Shown here: piece after piece, positions 8,387-17,483 of the stretch | How the letters are laid out: every line of letters starts with the position of its first letter | Position numbering within the stretch: the first letter of the stretch is position 1 | Assembly (NCBI GenBank): GCA_017517305.1 | Contig: JAFWZV010000006.1 | Span: 1 to 64,000 of the forward strand | Direction of reading: 5' to 3' | DNA length: 64,000 bases | Source of the DNA: Lachnospiraceae bacterium | Lineage (GTDB): Bacteria; Bacillota; Clostridia; Lachnospirales; Lachnospiraceae | Program-made: the position numbers and the translations under genes | The notes under the pieces: generated by a model | What the model saw: only the letters and a program-made list of their open reading frames with translations | The model's database searches: none | Told to the model about the DNA's origin: nothing

Positions 8387-9469
8387 ATGATTTGTAACAT
8401 AGCAGTTATTAAGGGTGACGGTATCGGTCCCGAGGTAGTTTCTGAGGCTATGAAGGTACTTGATGCAGTTGCAGCTAAGTATGGACATACATTTAACTAT
8501 GAGCAGCTTCTTATGGGAGGATGTTCAATAGATGCTCACGGGGTGCCTCTTACAGACGAGGCGGTAGCAAGAGCAAAGGCAGCAGATGCTGTACTTCTTG
8601 GTTCTATAGGTGGTAATACTTCAACTTCACCATGGTATAAGCTTCCACCAAACTTAAGACCAGAGGCAGGACTTCTTAAGATTCGTAAGGAGCTTGGACT
8701 TTTTGCAAATCTTAGACCAGCTCTTTTATACAAGGAGTTAAAGGGTGCATGTCCTCTTAAGGAGGAGATTGCTGATAAGGGCTTTGATATGATGATTATG
8801 AGAGAACTTACAGGTGGACTTTACTTTGGTGATAGAGAGACTAAGGAAATTGATGGTGTAATGACTGCCATTGATACACTTACATATAATGAGAATGAGA
8901 TTAGAAGAATCGCTATTAAGGGCTTTGACATTGCTATGAAGCGTCGCAAGAAGGTTACTAGCGTAGACAAGGCAAATGTACTTGATTCTTCAAGACTTTG
9001 GAGAAAGGTAGTAGAAGAGGTTGCTAAGGATTATCCAGAGGTTACCTACGAGCATATGTTAGTTGATAACTGTGCTATGCAGCTTGTAAAGGATCCTGCT
9101 CAGTTCGATGTAGTCCTTACAGAGAATATGTTCGGCGATATCCTTTCAGATGAGGCTTCAATGATTACAGGCTCTATCGGAATGCTTGCATCAGCATCAC
9201 TTAATGAGACTAAGTTCGGTATGTATGAGCCAAGTGGTGGTTCAGCACCAGATATAGCAGGACAGAATAAGGCAAACCCTATTGCAACTATTCTTTCAGC
9301 AGCGATGATGCTTAGATACACATTTGATATGGATAAGGAAGCTGATGCTATAGAGGCAGCAGTTCAGCAGGTACTTGTGGAGAATTACAGAACCTGTGAT
9401 ATCGTATCAGAGGGTACACAGCTTGTAAGCTGTTCAGAGATGGGTGACCTTATCGCAGCAAGAGTATAA
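8387..9469 (+). CDS. leuB: 3-isopropylmalate dehydrogenase
   Basis: The enzyme oxidises and decarboxylates 3-isopropylmalate to 2-ketoisocaproate with NAD+. At 360 residues it has full length. Seen are the start [14 protein letters not shown], the catalytic region [16 protein letters not shown], the metal-binding [13 protein letters not shown] and the NAD-binding [30 protein letters not shown] precedes the ATG. It follows the two membrane protein genes with a 24-base gap. A short hairpin lies between it and ilvD. Confidence 0.96.
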   Translation: MICNIAVIKGDGIGPEVVSEAMKVLDAVAAKYGHTFNYEQLLMGGCSIDAHGVPLTDEAVARAKAADAVLLGSIGGNTSTSPWYKLPPNLRPEAGLLKIRKELGLFANLRPALLYKELKGACPLKEEIADKGFDMMIMRELTGGLYFGDRETKEIDGVMTAIDTLTYNENEIRRIAIKGFDIAMKRRKKVTSVDKANVLDSSRLWRKVVEEVAKDYPEVTYEHMLVDNCAMQLVKDPAQFDVVLTENMFGDILSDEASMITGSIGMLASASLNETKFGMYEPSGGSAPDIAGQNKANPIATILSAAMMLRYTFDMDKEADAIEAAVQQVLVENYRTCDIVSEGTQLVSCSEMGDLIAARV

Positions 9470-9483
9470 AATGTTGATTATAA

Positions 9484-9504
9484 CTATCAGGAGATGCCTG
9501 ATAG
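9484..9504 (+). promoter_or_regulatory. Small hairpin between leuB and ilvD
   Basis: CTATCAGG (9484-9491) and CCTGATAG (9497-9504) form an 8-bp stem with a 5-base loop. No T run follows, so it is more likely an mRNA processing or stability element than a terminator. Confidence 0.4.
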
Positions 9505-9526
9505 CAAAATAAAAGGAGACGATAAA

Positions 9527-11188
9527 ATGAAGAGTGATAACGTAAAAACAGGTATGCAGCAGGCTCCACACAGAAGCTTGTTTAACGCACTTGGAATGAC
9601 AGAGGAAGAGCTTTCTAAGCCATTAGTTGGTATCGTTTGCTCATACAATGAGATTGTTCCAGGTCACATGAACCTTGATAAGATAGCTCAGGCTGTTAAG
9701 CTTGGAGTTGCCGCAGCAGGCGGTACACCTATTATGTTCCCAGCTATCGCAGTATGTGATGGTATTGCTATGGGACATATCGGTATGAAGTATTCTCTTG
9801 TAACAAGAGATTTGATTGCAGATTCAACTGAGGCTATGGCATTAGCTCATCAGTTTGATGCCCTTGTTATGATTCCTAACTGTGATAAGAATGTTCCTGG
9901 ACTTCTTATGGCAGCAGCAAGAGTAAATGTTCCAACTGTATTTGTATCAGGTGGTCCAATGCTTGCAGGTCATGTTAAGGGTCATAAGACATCCCTTTCA
10001 TCAATGTTTGAGGCTGTTGGTTCATACGCAGCAGGAACAATGAGTGAGGATGATGTTAAGGATTTTGAGTGTAATGCATGTCCAACCTGTGGTTCTTGCT
10101 CAGGTATGTACACAGCAAACTCTATGAACTGTCTTACTGAGGCACTTGGTATGGGACTTCCTGGTAATGGTACAATCCCAGCAGTATACTCAGAGAGAAT
10201 TAAGCTTGCTAAGCACGCTGGTATGGCAGTTATGGAGATGTATAGGAAGAATATCAGACCAAGAGATATCATTACAAAGGATGCAATCTTAAATGCACTT
10301 ACAGTAGATATGGCACTTGGATGTTCAACAAACTCCATGTTACATATACCTGCAATTGCACATGAAATCGGATTTGATTTTGATATAGCTATGGCAAATG
10401 AAATCAGTGCTAAGACACCTAACCTTTGTCATCTTGCGCCAGCAGGTCCTACATATATGGAAGACTTAAATGAGGCCGGCGGTGTATATGCGGTTATGAA
10501 TCAGCTTAAGGAGTTAGGACTTCTTAAGGAGGATTGTATGACTGTAACAGGTAAGACAATCGGTGAGGCTGTTGATGGAGTTAAGAATAGAAATCCAGAG
10601 GTTATAAGACCTCTTGATAATCCATATAGTAAGACAGGTGGTCTTGCCGTACTTAAGGGTAACCTTGCACCAGATGGTTCTGTTGTTAAGCGTTCAGCAG
10701 TTGTTGCAGAGATGATGCAGCATGAAGGACCGGCAAGAGTATTCGAGTGTGAGGAGGATGCAATCGCTGCTATTAAGGGTGGTAAGATTGTAGCAGGAGA
10801 TGTAGTAGTAATCAGATATGAGGGTCCTAAGGGTGGTCCTGGTATGAGAGAAATGCTTAACCCAACATCAGCTATCGCTGGTATGGGACTTGGCTCTACA
10901 GTAGCTCTTATCACTGATGGACGTTTCTCAGGAGCAAGCCGTGGAGCTTCTATCGGACACGTATCACCTGAGGCGGCTGTTGGTGGACCGATTGCTCTTA
11001 TCGAAGAGGGAGATATCATTTCCATCGATATTGAGGCTTGTACATTAAATGTTAAGCTTTCTGATGAGGAATTAGCAGCTCGTAAGGCTAAGTGGCAGCC
11101 AAGAGAGCCAAAGGTAACTACAGGATATCTTGCAAGATACGCTAAGATGGTAACTTCAGGTAACAGAGGAGCTGTACTTGAGTTCTAG
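9527..11188 (+). CDS. ilvD: Dihydroxy-acid dehydratase
   Basis: An iron-sulfur enzyme that dehydrates 2,3-dihydroxy acids to the keto acids of valine and isoleucine; the valine keto acid also feeds leucine synthesis. The protein is 553 residues from the ATG at 9527, which has AAAGGAG at the right distance. An in-frame ATG at 9494 lies in a hairpin without a good site. Cluster and active-site motifs are visible: [30 protein letters not shown], and [19 protein letters not shown], with the late loop [15 protein letters not shown]. It belongs to the same operon as leuCDB. ilvC, which acts just before it, is not in the window. Confidence 0.96.
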   Translation: MKSDNVKTGMQQAPHRSLFNALGMTEEELSKPLVGIVCSYNEIVPGHMNLDKIAQAVKLGVAAAGGTPIMFPAIAVCDGIAMGHIGMKYSLVTRDLIADSTEAMALAHQFDALVMIPNCDKNVPGLLMAAARVNVPTVFVSGGPMLAGHVKGHKTSLSSMFEAVGSYAAGTMSEDDVKDFECNACPTCGSCSGMYTANSMNCLTEALGMGLPGNGTIPAVYSERIKLAKHAGMAVMEMYRKNIRPRDIITKDAILNALTVDMALGCSTNSMLHIPAIAHEIGFDFDIAMANEISAKTPNLCHLAPAGPTYMEDLNEAGGVYAVMNQLKELGLLKEDCMTVTGKTIGEAVDGVKNRNPEVIRPLDNPYSKTGGLAVLKGNLAPDGSVVKRSAVVAEMMQHEGPARVFECEEDAIAAIKGGKIVAGDVVVIRYEGPKGGPGMREMLNPTSAIAGMGLGSTVALITDGRFSGASRGASIGHVSPEAAVGGPIALIEEGDIISIDIEACTLNVKLSDEELAARKAKWQPREPKVTTGYLARYAKMVTSGNRGAVLEF

Positions 11189-11285
11189 TTGCAAGGATAT
11201 ATAATAAAGATGTGTTAATAAAAAGAAAACTATAAACTAAGAATTAAAGTCCAAGGACTTAAGTTAGATAAAAAGGAGAATGACC

Positions 11286-12968
11286 ATGAAACAATTAACA
11301 GGCTCAGAAATTATTATTGAGTGCTTAAAAGAGCAGGGCGTTGACACGGTATTTGGTTACCCAGGTGGAACCATACTTAACGTATACGATGCACTTTACA
11401 AGCACCAGGATGAAATCAATCACATTTTAACCTCTCATGAGCAGGGCGCAGCTCACGCAGCAGACGGTTATGCAAGAGCAACAGGCAAGGTTGGTGTATG
11501 TATGGCAACCTCAGGCCCTGGTGCTACAAACCTTGTAACAGGTATTGCAACAGCATATATGGATTCTATTCCTGTTGTAGCAATCACTGCTAACGTAGGT
11601 GTATCACTTCTTGGTAAGGACAGCTTCCAGGAGGTTGATATCGCAGGAGTGGTAATGCCTATTACAAAGCACAGCTTCATCGTTAAGAATGTACACGAGC
11701 TTGCAGATACAATTAGAAGAGCATTTAAGATTGCACAGACTGGTAGACCAGGCCCTGTACTTGTGGATGTAACTAAGGATGTTACAGCTAATGTTGCAGA
11801 CTTCGAGCCTAAGGCACCAGAACCAATCGAGAGAAAGGTTACATCAATTAAGGCAGACAGTCTTGATGATGCAATCAGAATGATTGAGAAGGCTAAGAGA
11901 CCATTTATCTTAGCAGGTGGTGGTGTTATTACAGCAGGTGCTACAGATGAATTAAAGAAGTTCGCTGAGAAGATTGATGCTCCAGTTTGTGATACTCTTA
12001 TGGGTAAAGGCGCATTTGACAATACAAGTGACAGATATACAGGAATGATCGGTATGCATGGTACAAAGGTATCAAACTTCGCTGTTAATAAGGCTGATCT
12101 TGTAATCGTTGTTGGCGCAAGATTCTCAGACAGAGTTATCGGTAACGCAGATAAGTTTGCAGTAAATGCAAAGATTATCCATATAGATGTAGATCCAGCT
12201 GAGATTGATAAGAATATCTTAGTTGAGTGTAGCGTAATCGGAGATGCTAAGGAAGTTCTCAAGATGATTTCTTCAAGAGTTAAGTCAGCTGATCATAAGG
12301 ATTGGATGGATCAGATAGCTGAGCTTAAAGAGAAGTTCCCATGTGTAGATGACTACAATGAGTTCTCAGGCCCTGGTATTATCAATAAGATTTACGAGGT
12401 AACAGAGGGTAAGGCTACAATTACTACAGATGTTGGACAGCACCAGATGTGGGCTGCACAGCACTACAAGTACACTCGTCCAAGACAGCTTCTTAGCTCA
12501 GGTGGACTTGGTACTATGGGATTCGGTCTTGGCGCTTGTATGGGTGCTAAGGTTGGTATGCCAGAGAATATTACAATCAATATCGCTGGTGATGGATGCT
12601 TCAGAATGAACATGCAGGAGGTTGCTACAGCAGCTAGATACAACATTCCAATAATCGAGGTTGTTATTAATAACCACGTGCTTGGTATGGTTAGACAGTG
12701 GCAGACATTGTTCTATGACAAGAGATATTCTAATACAATACTTAATGATGGTGTTGATTTCGTTAAGGTTGCAGAGGCTCTTGGTGCTACAGGTATGAGA
12801 GCAACAAATCTTGCAGAGTTTGAGGATGCATTAAAGAAGGCTATAGAGATGAATAAGCCAGTTGTTATCGAGTGCTTAATTGACCAGGATGATAAGGTAT
12901 GGCCAATGGTTGCAGCAGGTGCAGCACTTGAGACTTGCTTCGATAAGAACGATTTAGAGAATAAGTAA
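11286..12968 (+). CDS. ilvB: Acetolactate synthase large (catalytic) subunit
   Basis: A thiamine-diphosphate enzyme that condenses pyruvate to acetolactate, or pyruvate and 2-oxobutyrate to acetohydroxybutyrate. The protein is 560 residues. Seen are the start region FGYPGGTILNVYDAL, the catalytic Glu in SHEQGAAHAADGYARA, and the cofactor/Mg motif GDGCFRMNMQE followed by NNHVLGMVRQWQ. The first ATG (11280) lies only one base after GGAG, so ATG 11286 with a 7-base spacing is the better start. No regulatory subunit gene (ilvN/ilvH) follows; serC comes next. The subunit may be encoded elsewhere. The 97 bases upstream contain a 6-bp hairpin (AAGTCC/GGACTT, 11247-11260) and no clear T-box. Confidence 0.95.
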   Translation: MKQLTGSEIIIECLKEQGVDTVFGYPGGTILNVYDALYKHQDEINHILTSHEQGAAHAADGYARATGKVGVCMATSGPGATNLVTGIATAYMDSIPVVAITANVGVSLLGKDSFQEVDIAGVVMPITKHSFIVKNVHELADTIRRAFKIAQTGRPGPVLVDVTKDVTANVADFEPKAPEPIERKVTSIKADSLDDAIRMIEKAKRPFILAGGGVITAGATDELKKFAEKIDAPVCDTLMGKGAFDNTSDRYTGMIGMHGTKVSNFAVNKADLVIVVGARFSDRVIGNADKFAVNAKIIHIDVDPAEIDKNILVECSVIGDAKEVLKMISSRVKSADHKDWMDQIAELKEKFPCVDDYNEFSGPGIINKIYEVTEGKATITTDVGQHQMWAAQHYKYTRPRQLLSSGGLGTMGFGLGACMGAKVGMPENITINIAGDGCFRMNMQEVATAARYNIPIIEVVINNHVLGMVRQWQTLFYDKRYSNTILNDGVDFVKVAEALGATGMRATNLAEFEDALKKAIEMNKPVVIECLIDQDDKVWPMVAAGAALETCFDKNDLENK

Positions 12969-12987
12969 TTTAGGGAGGAATTTAAAG

Positions 12988-14070
12988 ATGGCAAGAGTAT
13001 TTAATTTTTCAGCAGGACCTTCAGTTTTACCTGAGGTAGTTTTAAAACAGTGTGCAGAGGATATGATGGATTACAAGGGCTCAGGAATGAGTGTTATGGA
13101 GATGAGCCATCGTTCAAAGGTATACGATAACATCATCAAGGAAGCAGAGCAGGATTTAAGAGATCTCTTAGAGATTCCTGACAATTACAAGGTTCTTTTC
13201 CTTCAGGGTGGTGCTTCACAGCAGTTCGCAGCTGTACCACTTAACCTTATGAAGAATGGTGTTGCTGATTATGTTATCACTGGACAGTGGGCTAAGAAGG
13301 CATATGAGGAGGCTCAGAAGTATGGTAAGGCAAATGCTATCGCTTCTTCAGCAGATAAGACCTTCTCATATATTCCAGATTGTTCAGACCTTCCTATATC
13401 AGAGGATGCAGATTATGTACATATCTGCCACAACAATACAATCTACGGAACTACATTTAAGGAGCTTCCTAACACTAAGGGTAAGATTCTTGTAGCTGAT
13501 ATGTCATCAGACATCCTTTCACAGCCTGTAAATGTATCTGATTATGGTATGATTTACTTTGGTGTTCAGAAGAACGTTGGACCAGCAGGTGTTGTTATTG
13601 CAATCATCAGAGAAGACTTAATCAGAGATGATGTAAATCCAGCAACTCCTACAATGCTTAAGTATAAGACTCAGGCTGACAACGATTCTCTTTACAATAC
13701 ACCTCCATGCTACGGTATCTATGTATGTGGTCTTGTATTCAAGTGGGTTAAGGAGATGGGTGGCCTTGCAGCTATGAAGGTTCACAATGAGAAGAAGGCA
13801 GCTATCCTTTATGATTTCCTTGATTCTTCAAAGATGTTCAAGGGAACAGTTGAGAAGAAGGACCGTTCACTTATGAACGTACCATTCGTAACTGGTAACG
13901 ATGACCTTGACGCTAAGTTTGTTAAGGAAGCTACAGCAGCAGGCTTTGTAAACCTTAAGGGACACAGATCAGTAGGTGGTATGAGAGCATCTATCTACAA
14001 CGCTATGCCAATCGAGGGTGTAGAGAAGCTTGTACAGTTCATGAAGGACTTCGAAGCAGCAAATTCATAA
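12988..14070 (+). CDS. serC: Phosphoserine aminotransferase
   Basis: A PLP enzyme that transfers an amino group from glutamate to 3-phosphohydroxypyruvate, the second step of serine synthesis. The 360-residue length is standard. It begins with the family signature FNFSAGPSVLPEVVL. The PLP Lys lies in YFGVQKNVGPAG, near residue 195, and the C-terminal HRSVGGMRASIYNAMP is intact. GGGAGGA precedes the ATG and the gap to ilvB is 19 bases, so it is co-transcribed with the branched-chain genes. serA follows after 21 bases. serB is not present. Confidence 0.96.
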   Translation: MARVFNFSAGPSVLPEVVLKQCAEDMMDYKGSGMSVMEMSHRSKVYDNIIKEAEQDLRDLLEIPDNYKVLFLQGGASQQFAAVPLNLMKNGVADYVITGQWAKKAYEEAQKYGKANAIASSADKTFSYIPDCSDLPISEDADYVHICHNNTIYGTTFKELPNTKGKILVADMSSDILSQPVNVSDYGMIYFGVQKNVGPAGVVIAIIREDLIRDDVNPATPTMLKYKTQADNDSLYNTPPCYGIYVCGLVFKWVKEMGGLAAMKVHNEKKAAILYDFLDSSKMFKGTVEKKDRSLMNVPFVTGNDDLDAKFVKEATAAGFVNLKGHRSVGGMRASIYNAMPIEGVEKLVQFMKDFEAANS

Positions 14071-14091
14071 GAATTAAGGGAGAGAATAAAA

Positions 14092-15255
14092 ATGACAAAG
14101 ATAAATTGCTTAAATCCTATAGCAGCTTGCGGTATGGATTTATTTACAGATAACTATGAGACAGTAGACAATTTTGCAGATGCTGAGGCGGTTTTAGTTA
14201 GAAGTGCTTCTATGCACGAGCTTGAGCTTTCAGATAACCTTCTTTCAGTAGCTAGAGCAGGTGCTGGTGTAAACAATATTCCACTTGATAAGTGCGCTGA
14301 GAAGGGTATCGTAGTATTCAACACTCCAGGTGCTAACGCTAATGGTGTTAAGGAGCTTGTTATCGCAGGACTTATGCTTGCAAGCCGTGACCTTATGGGT
14401 GGATACAACTGGGTTAAGGAGAATGCTACAGTAGAGACACTTGCTAAGGATGTTGAGAAGCAGAAGGCTAAGTATGCTGGTAACGAGGTTATGGGTAAGA
14501 AGCTTGGTGTTATCGGTCTTGGTGCTATCGGTGCTAAGGTTGCAAATGCAGCTACTCACCTTGGTATGGATGTATATGGTTATGATCCATATGTTTCAGT
14601 TGATGCAGCTTGGATGCTTTCTAGAAACGTAAAGCACATTACTAATGTAGAAGATATCTATAGAGAGTGTGATTATATTACACTTCACGTTCCAGCTCTT
14701 GATTCAACAAAGGGTATGATTAATGCTGATGCTATGGCTATGATGAAGGACGGAGTTAAGATTCTTAACTTCTCAAGAGATGCTCTTGTAAATGATGCAG
14801 ATATGCTTGCTGCACTTGATTCAGGAAAGGTTGCAAGATATGTAACTGACTTCCCTAATGCAGTAATCGCAGGACATGATAAGGTTGTTACACTTCCACA
14901 CCTTGGAGCTTCAACTGAGGAGTCAGAGGATAACTGTGCTATTATGGCTGTTAAGCAGACTAAGGACTTTATCGAGAATGGTAATATTAAGAACTCTGTA
15001 AACTATCCAGCTTGTGACGCAGGAAAGTGTACAGCAGCTTCAAGACTTACAGTATGTCACAAGAATATTCCTAACATGCTTACTAGATTTACAGGTGCAT
15101 TCTCAGATAAGGGAATCAATGTATCAGATATGGTAAGTAAGTCAAGAGGAGATTGGGCTTACACAATCCTTGATACAGCAGAGAAGGCTGATGCAGATAT
15201 GGTTAAGACTATCGAGGCTATCGATGGTGTTGTTAAGGTAAGAGTTGTAAAGTAA
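14092..15255 (+). CDS. serA: D-3-phosphoglycerate dehydrogenase
   Basis: This enzyme oxidises 3-phosphoglycerate with NAD+, the first committed step of serine synthesis. The protein is 387 residues, the short form with one C-terminal ACT domain and no intervening domain. The Rossmann motif GVIGLGAIGAKVA lies near residue 140. The catalytic set includes the Arg region NFSRDAL (near 220) and the His in LPHLGAST (near 265). The ACT segment starts around residue 315 (NMLTRFTGAFSDKGINV) and probably senses serine, which is inference. The RBS is GGGAGAG. It sits directly after serC, the normal serine pair. Confidence 0.95.
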   Translation: MTKINCLNPIAACGMDLFTDNYETVDNFADAEAVLVRSASMHELELSDNLLSVARAGAGVNNIPLDKCAEKGIVVFNTPGANANGVKELVIAGLMLASRDLMGGYNWVKENATVETLAKDVEKQKAKYAGNEVMGKKLGVIGLGAIGAKVANAATHLGMDVYGYDPYVSVDAAWMLSRNVKHITNVEDIYRECDYITLHVPALDSTKGMINADAMAMMKDGVKILNFSRDALVNDADMLAALDSGKVARYVTDFPNAVIAGHDKVVTLPHLGASTEESEDNCAIMAVKQTKDFIENGNIKNSVNYPACDAGKCTAASRLTVCHKNIPNMLTRFTGAFSDKGINVSDMVSKSRGDWAYTILDTAEKADADMVKTIEAIDGVVKVRVVK

Positions 15256-15307
15256 GCAAAATTTTATATTGGGGTTATAATATAAGATTTTTTGGAGGAT
15301 TTATAAA

Positions 15308-16393
15308 ATGAGTGATAAGTTAAAGGTTGGTATCCTTGGTGGTACCGGTATGGTTGGACAGCGTTTTATCGCATTACTTGAGAATCATCCTTGGTTTGAG
15401 GTAACTACAATTGCAGCAAGCCCAAGAAGTGCTGGTAAGACTTATGCAGAGGCAGTAGGCGACAGATGGAAGATGTCTACTCCAATGCCAGAGGCAGTTA
15501 AGAACCTTGTAGTATACAATGTAAATGAGGTTGAGAAGGTTGCAGCTACAGTAGACTTCGTATTCTCAGCAGTAGATATGTCTAAGGACGAGATTAAGGC
15601 TATTGAGGATGCATATGCTAAGACTGAGACTCCTGTAGTTTCTAATAACTCAGCACACAGATGGACACCAGATGTTCCTATGGTAGTGCCTGAGATTAAC
15701 CCAGACCACATGAAGGTTATTGACTTCCAGAAGAAGAGACTTGGTACAACTAGAGGATTTGTTGCAGTTAAGCCTAACTGTTCAATTCAGTCATATGCAC
15801 CAGTTCTTACTGCTTGGAAGGAGTTTGAGCCATATGAGGTAGTTGCTACAACATATCAGGCTATATCAGGTGCTGGTAAGACATTTAAGGATTGGCCAGA
15901 GATGGTTGAGAATATCATCCCATTCATCGGTGGTGAGGAAGAGAAGTCTGAGAAGGAGCCACTTAGAATTTGGGGTAAGATTGAGGACGGTGTAATCGTT
16001 CCAGCTGATGATGTAAAGATTACATGTCAGTGTATCAGAGTTCCAGTTCTTAACGGACATACTGCAGCAGTATTTGTTAAGTTTAGAAAGCAGCCTACTA
16101 AGGAGCAGCTTATCCAGAAGCTTGTAGAGTTCAAGGGCGCACCTCAGGAGCTTGGTCTTCCAAGTGCTCCAAAGCAGTTCATCCAGTATATGGAGGAGGA
16201 CAACAGACCACAGGTAACTCTTGATGTTGACTACGAGAACGGAATGGGCGTAAGTGTAGGACGTATCCGTGAGGATTCAATCTACGATTGGAAGTTCGTT
16301 GGACTTTCACACAACACTGTAAGAGGAGCAGCAGGTGGTGCAGTTCTTTGCGCCGAGCTTCTTAAGGCACAGGGATATATTACTAAGAAGTAA
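15308..16393 (+). CDS. asd: Aspartate-semialdehyde dehydrogenase (archaeal/fungal-type)
   Basis: It reduces aspartyl phosphate to aspartate semialdehyde, the branch point for lysine, threonine, methionine and isoleucine. The 361-residue protein starts with the NADP motif VGILGGTGMVGQRFI. The catalytic Cys is in KPNCSIQSYAPVL and the catalytic His in PVLNGHTAAVF. The sequence pattern is that of the archaeal/fungal branch rather than the E. coli type. TTGGAGGA precedes the ATG. It is the last gene of the biosynthetic run and is followed by a strong terminator. Its product feeds isoleucine synthesis, which fits the operon. Confidence 0.94.
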   Translation: MSDKLKVGILGGTGMVGQRFIALLENHPWFEVTTIAASPRSAGKTYAEAVGDRWKMSTPMPEAVKNLVVYNVNEVEKVAATVDFVFSAVDMSKDEIKAIEDAYAKTETPVVSNNSAHRWTPDVPMVVPEINPDHMKVIDFQKKRLGTTRGFVAVKPNCSIQSYAPVLTAWKEFEPYEVVATTYQAISGAGKTFKDWPEMVENIIPFIGGEEEKSEKEPLRIWGKIEDGVIVPADDVKITCQCIRVPVLNGHTAAVFVKFRKQPTKEQLIQKLVEFKGAPQELGLPSAPKQFIQYMEEDNRPQVTLDVDYENGMGVSVGRIREDSIYDWKFVGLSHNTVRGAAGGAVLCAELLKAQGYITKK

Positions 16394-16408
16394 ATATGTT
16401 AAATATCT

Positions 16409-16446
16409 AAACGGAAGACTTGAATTATCAGGTCTTCCGTTTTATA
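16409..16446 (+). terminator. Intrinsic terminator closing the leu-ilv-ser-asd run
   Basis: AAACGGAAGACT pairs with GGTCTTCCGTTT (one G-U pair) across a 10-base loop, and further T residues follow. Confidence 0.85.
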
Positions 16447-16486
16447 ATTTCATTAGTACGTAATAAATGTACTGAAAATAAACAAC

Positions 16487-16586
16487 AAGGAGACGAGTGT
16501 TTGAGAAACATTAGTAAAAAGGAGATTGCAAGATAACCGGAAGGTTTTGCTTGCAACAATGAAACCTTCTGGAATTTCAATTATGT
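16487..16586 (+). promoter_or_regulatory. Structured leader with crossing stems and a possible 11-codon leader peptide
   Basis: AAGGAG at 16487-16492 precedes a TTG (16501) that opens a short frame MRNISKKEIAR ending at 16536. Two stems interleave. TTGCAAG (16526-16532) pairs with CTTGCAA (16550-16556). CCGGAAGGTTT (16537-16547) pairs with AAACCTTCTGG (16562-16572, one G-U). Because the second arm pair straddles the first, they form either an H-type pseudoknot or two alternative folds. I do not recognise a known riboswitch. The region leads into the GNAT gene at 16645. Confidence 0.4.
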
Positions 16587-16644
16587 AATTAAGAGGGCAA
16601 ATTTAGCCGAGATGATTTATTTTGAATTTTAGGAGGAAAAGAAA

Positions 16645-17295
16645 TTGAATAATAATTATATTATCCGTATGGAGACACCAGCAGACTACAGATTAGTTGA
16701 GGAGATGACTAAGAGAGCATTTTGGAATGTATATGTACCAGGGTGTGATGAGCACTATCTGACACATGTTATGAGAGATTCGGTGGATTTCATCCCTGAG
16801 CTTAATCTTGTGTTAGAGATAGATGGTAAGATAATTGCCAGTGTGAAGTATCTTAAGTCCCGTTTGAAGGATGAAGATGGCAATATGAAGGAGATAGTAT
16901 CCTTTGGACCGCTTTGTGTGGAGCCTGATTATCAAAGAAGTGGCTATGGAAAGGTTCTTTTAGAATATTCCTTTGATGTAGCCAAGGATATGGGATATGA
17001 GGTGATAACAAATTTTGGAGATCCGGCAAATTATGTTGCCAGAGGCTTTAAGTCATGCCATAAGTACAATGTCTGTCTAGAGGGAGATGTATATCATTCA
17101 TCCCTGCTGGTTAAGGAGTTGGTACCAGGAGTCTTAGATGGCAGAAAGTGGTACTTCTATGAAAGCCCAGTTGGAGAACTGATGAGTGAGGAGGGGTTTG
17201 CAGAATTTGATAAGACCTTTCCTGTTATGGAAAAAGCTTGGCGACCTAGTCAGGAGATTTTCTATATCCAGTGTCGTTCAACAATGGGTAACTAA
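16645..17295 (+). CDS. GNAT-family N-acetyltransferase
   Basis: A 216-residue protein with a GNAT fold. The early region IIRMETPADYRLVEEMTKRAF is typical, and the acetyl-CoA pyrophosphate loop lies in EPDYQRSGYGKVLLEYSFD near residue 100 (Q/RxxGxG/A pattern). The start is TTG at 16645, 8 bases after AGGAGG; no ATG fits. The second half (LVKELVPGVLDGRKWYFYESP) is typical of COG3153-like acetyltransferases of unknown substrate. The gene stands alone between the structured leader and a terminator. The substrate cannot be read from the sequence. Confidence 0.85.
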   Translation: MNNNYIIRMETPADYRLVEEMTKRAFWNVYVPGCDEHYLTHVMRDSVDFIPELNLVLEIDGKIIASVKYLKSRLKDEDGNMKEIVSFGPLCVEPDYQRSGYGKVLLEYSFDVAKDMGYEVITNFGDPANYVARGFKSCHKYNVCLEGDVYHSSLLVKELVPGVLDGRKWYFYESPVGELMSEEGFAEFDKTFPVMEKAWRPSQEIFYIQCRSTMGN

Positions 17296-17307
17296 GGGAT
17301 AATAGCT

Positions 17308-17340
17308 GGCCCGTAGATTTTAGAACCTGCGGGCTTTTTT
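17308..17340 (+). terminator. Intrinsic terminator after the GNAT gene
   Basis: GCCCGTAG pairs with CTGCGGGC, followed by six T. Nearly the same 26-base hairpin recurs at 19254-19279. Confidence 0.88.
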
Positions 17341-17375
17341 CCTTAAAGGACACCGATTTTTTGGCAAGAATAGTA

Positions 17376-17405
17376 TTACATAGTAAGAATATATTGTGAT
17401 ATAAT
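17376..17405 (+). promoter_or_regulatory. Promoter of the FecR-domain gene
   Basis: TTACAT, an 18-base spacer and a perfect TATAAT, about 80 bases before the start codon. Confidence 0.5.
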
Positions 17406-17483
17406 TTATATGATATTTGGAACTATTTGATATTAAAGAGTAGGAAAAATAAAAAACATAATTTAAAAAAGGAGGTACTGTAG

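Noticed and set aside
10501-11025. 174-codon open frame on the - strand inside ilvD
   Set aside because: A shadow of conserved coding sequence with no start signals.
11189-11285. Attenuator with a branched-chain leader peptide before ilvB
   Set aside because: Only a 6-bp hairpin is seen, with no Leu/Val/Ile-rich short frame and no T run.
11468-12262. 264-codon open frame on the - strand inside ilvB
   Set aside because: It lies fully within a well-supported gene, has low-complexity Ser/Thr/Ile content, and no ribosome binding site.
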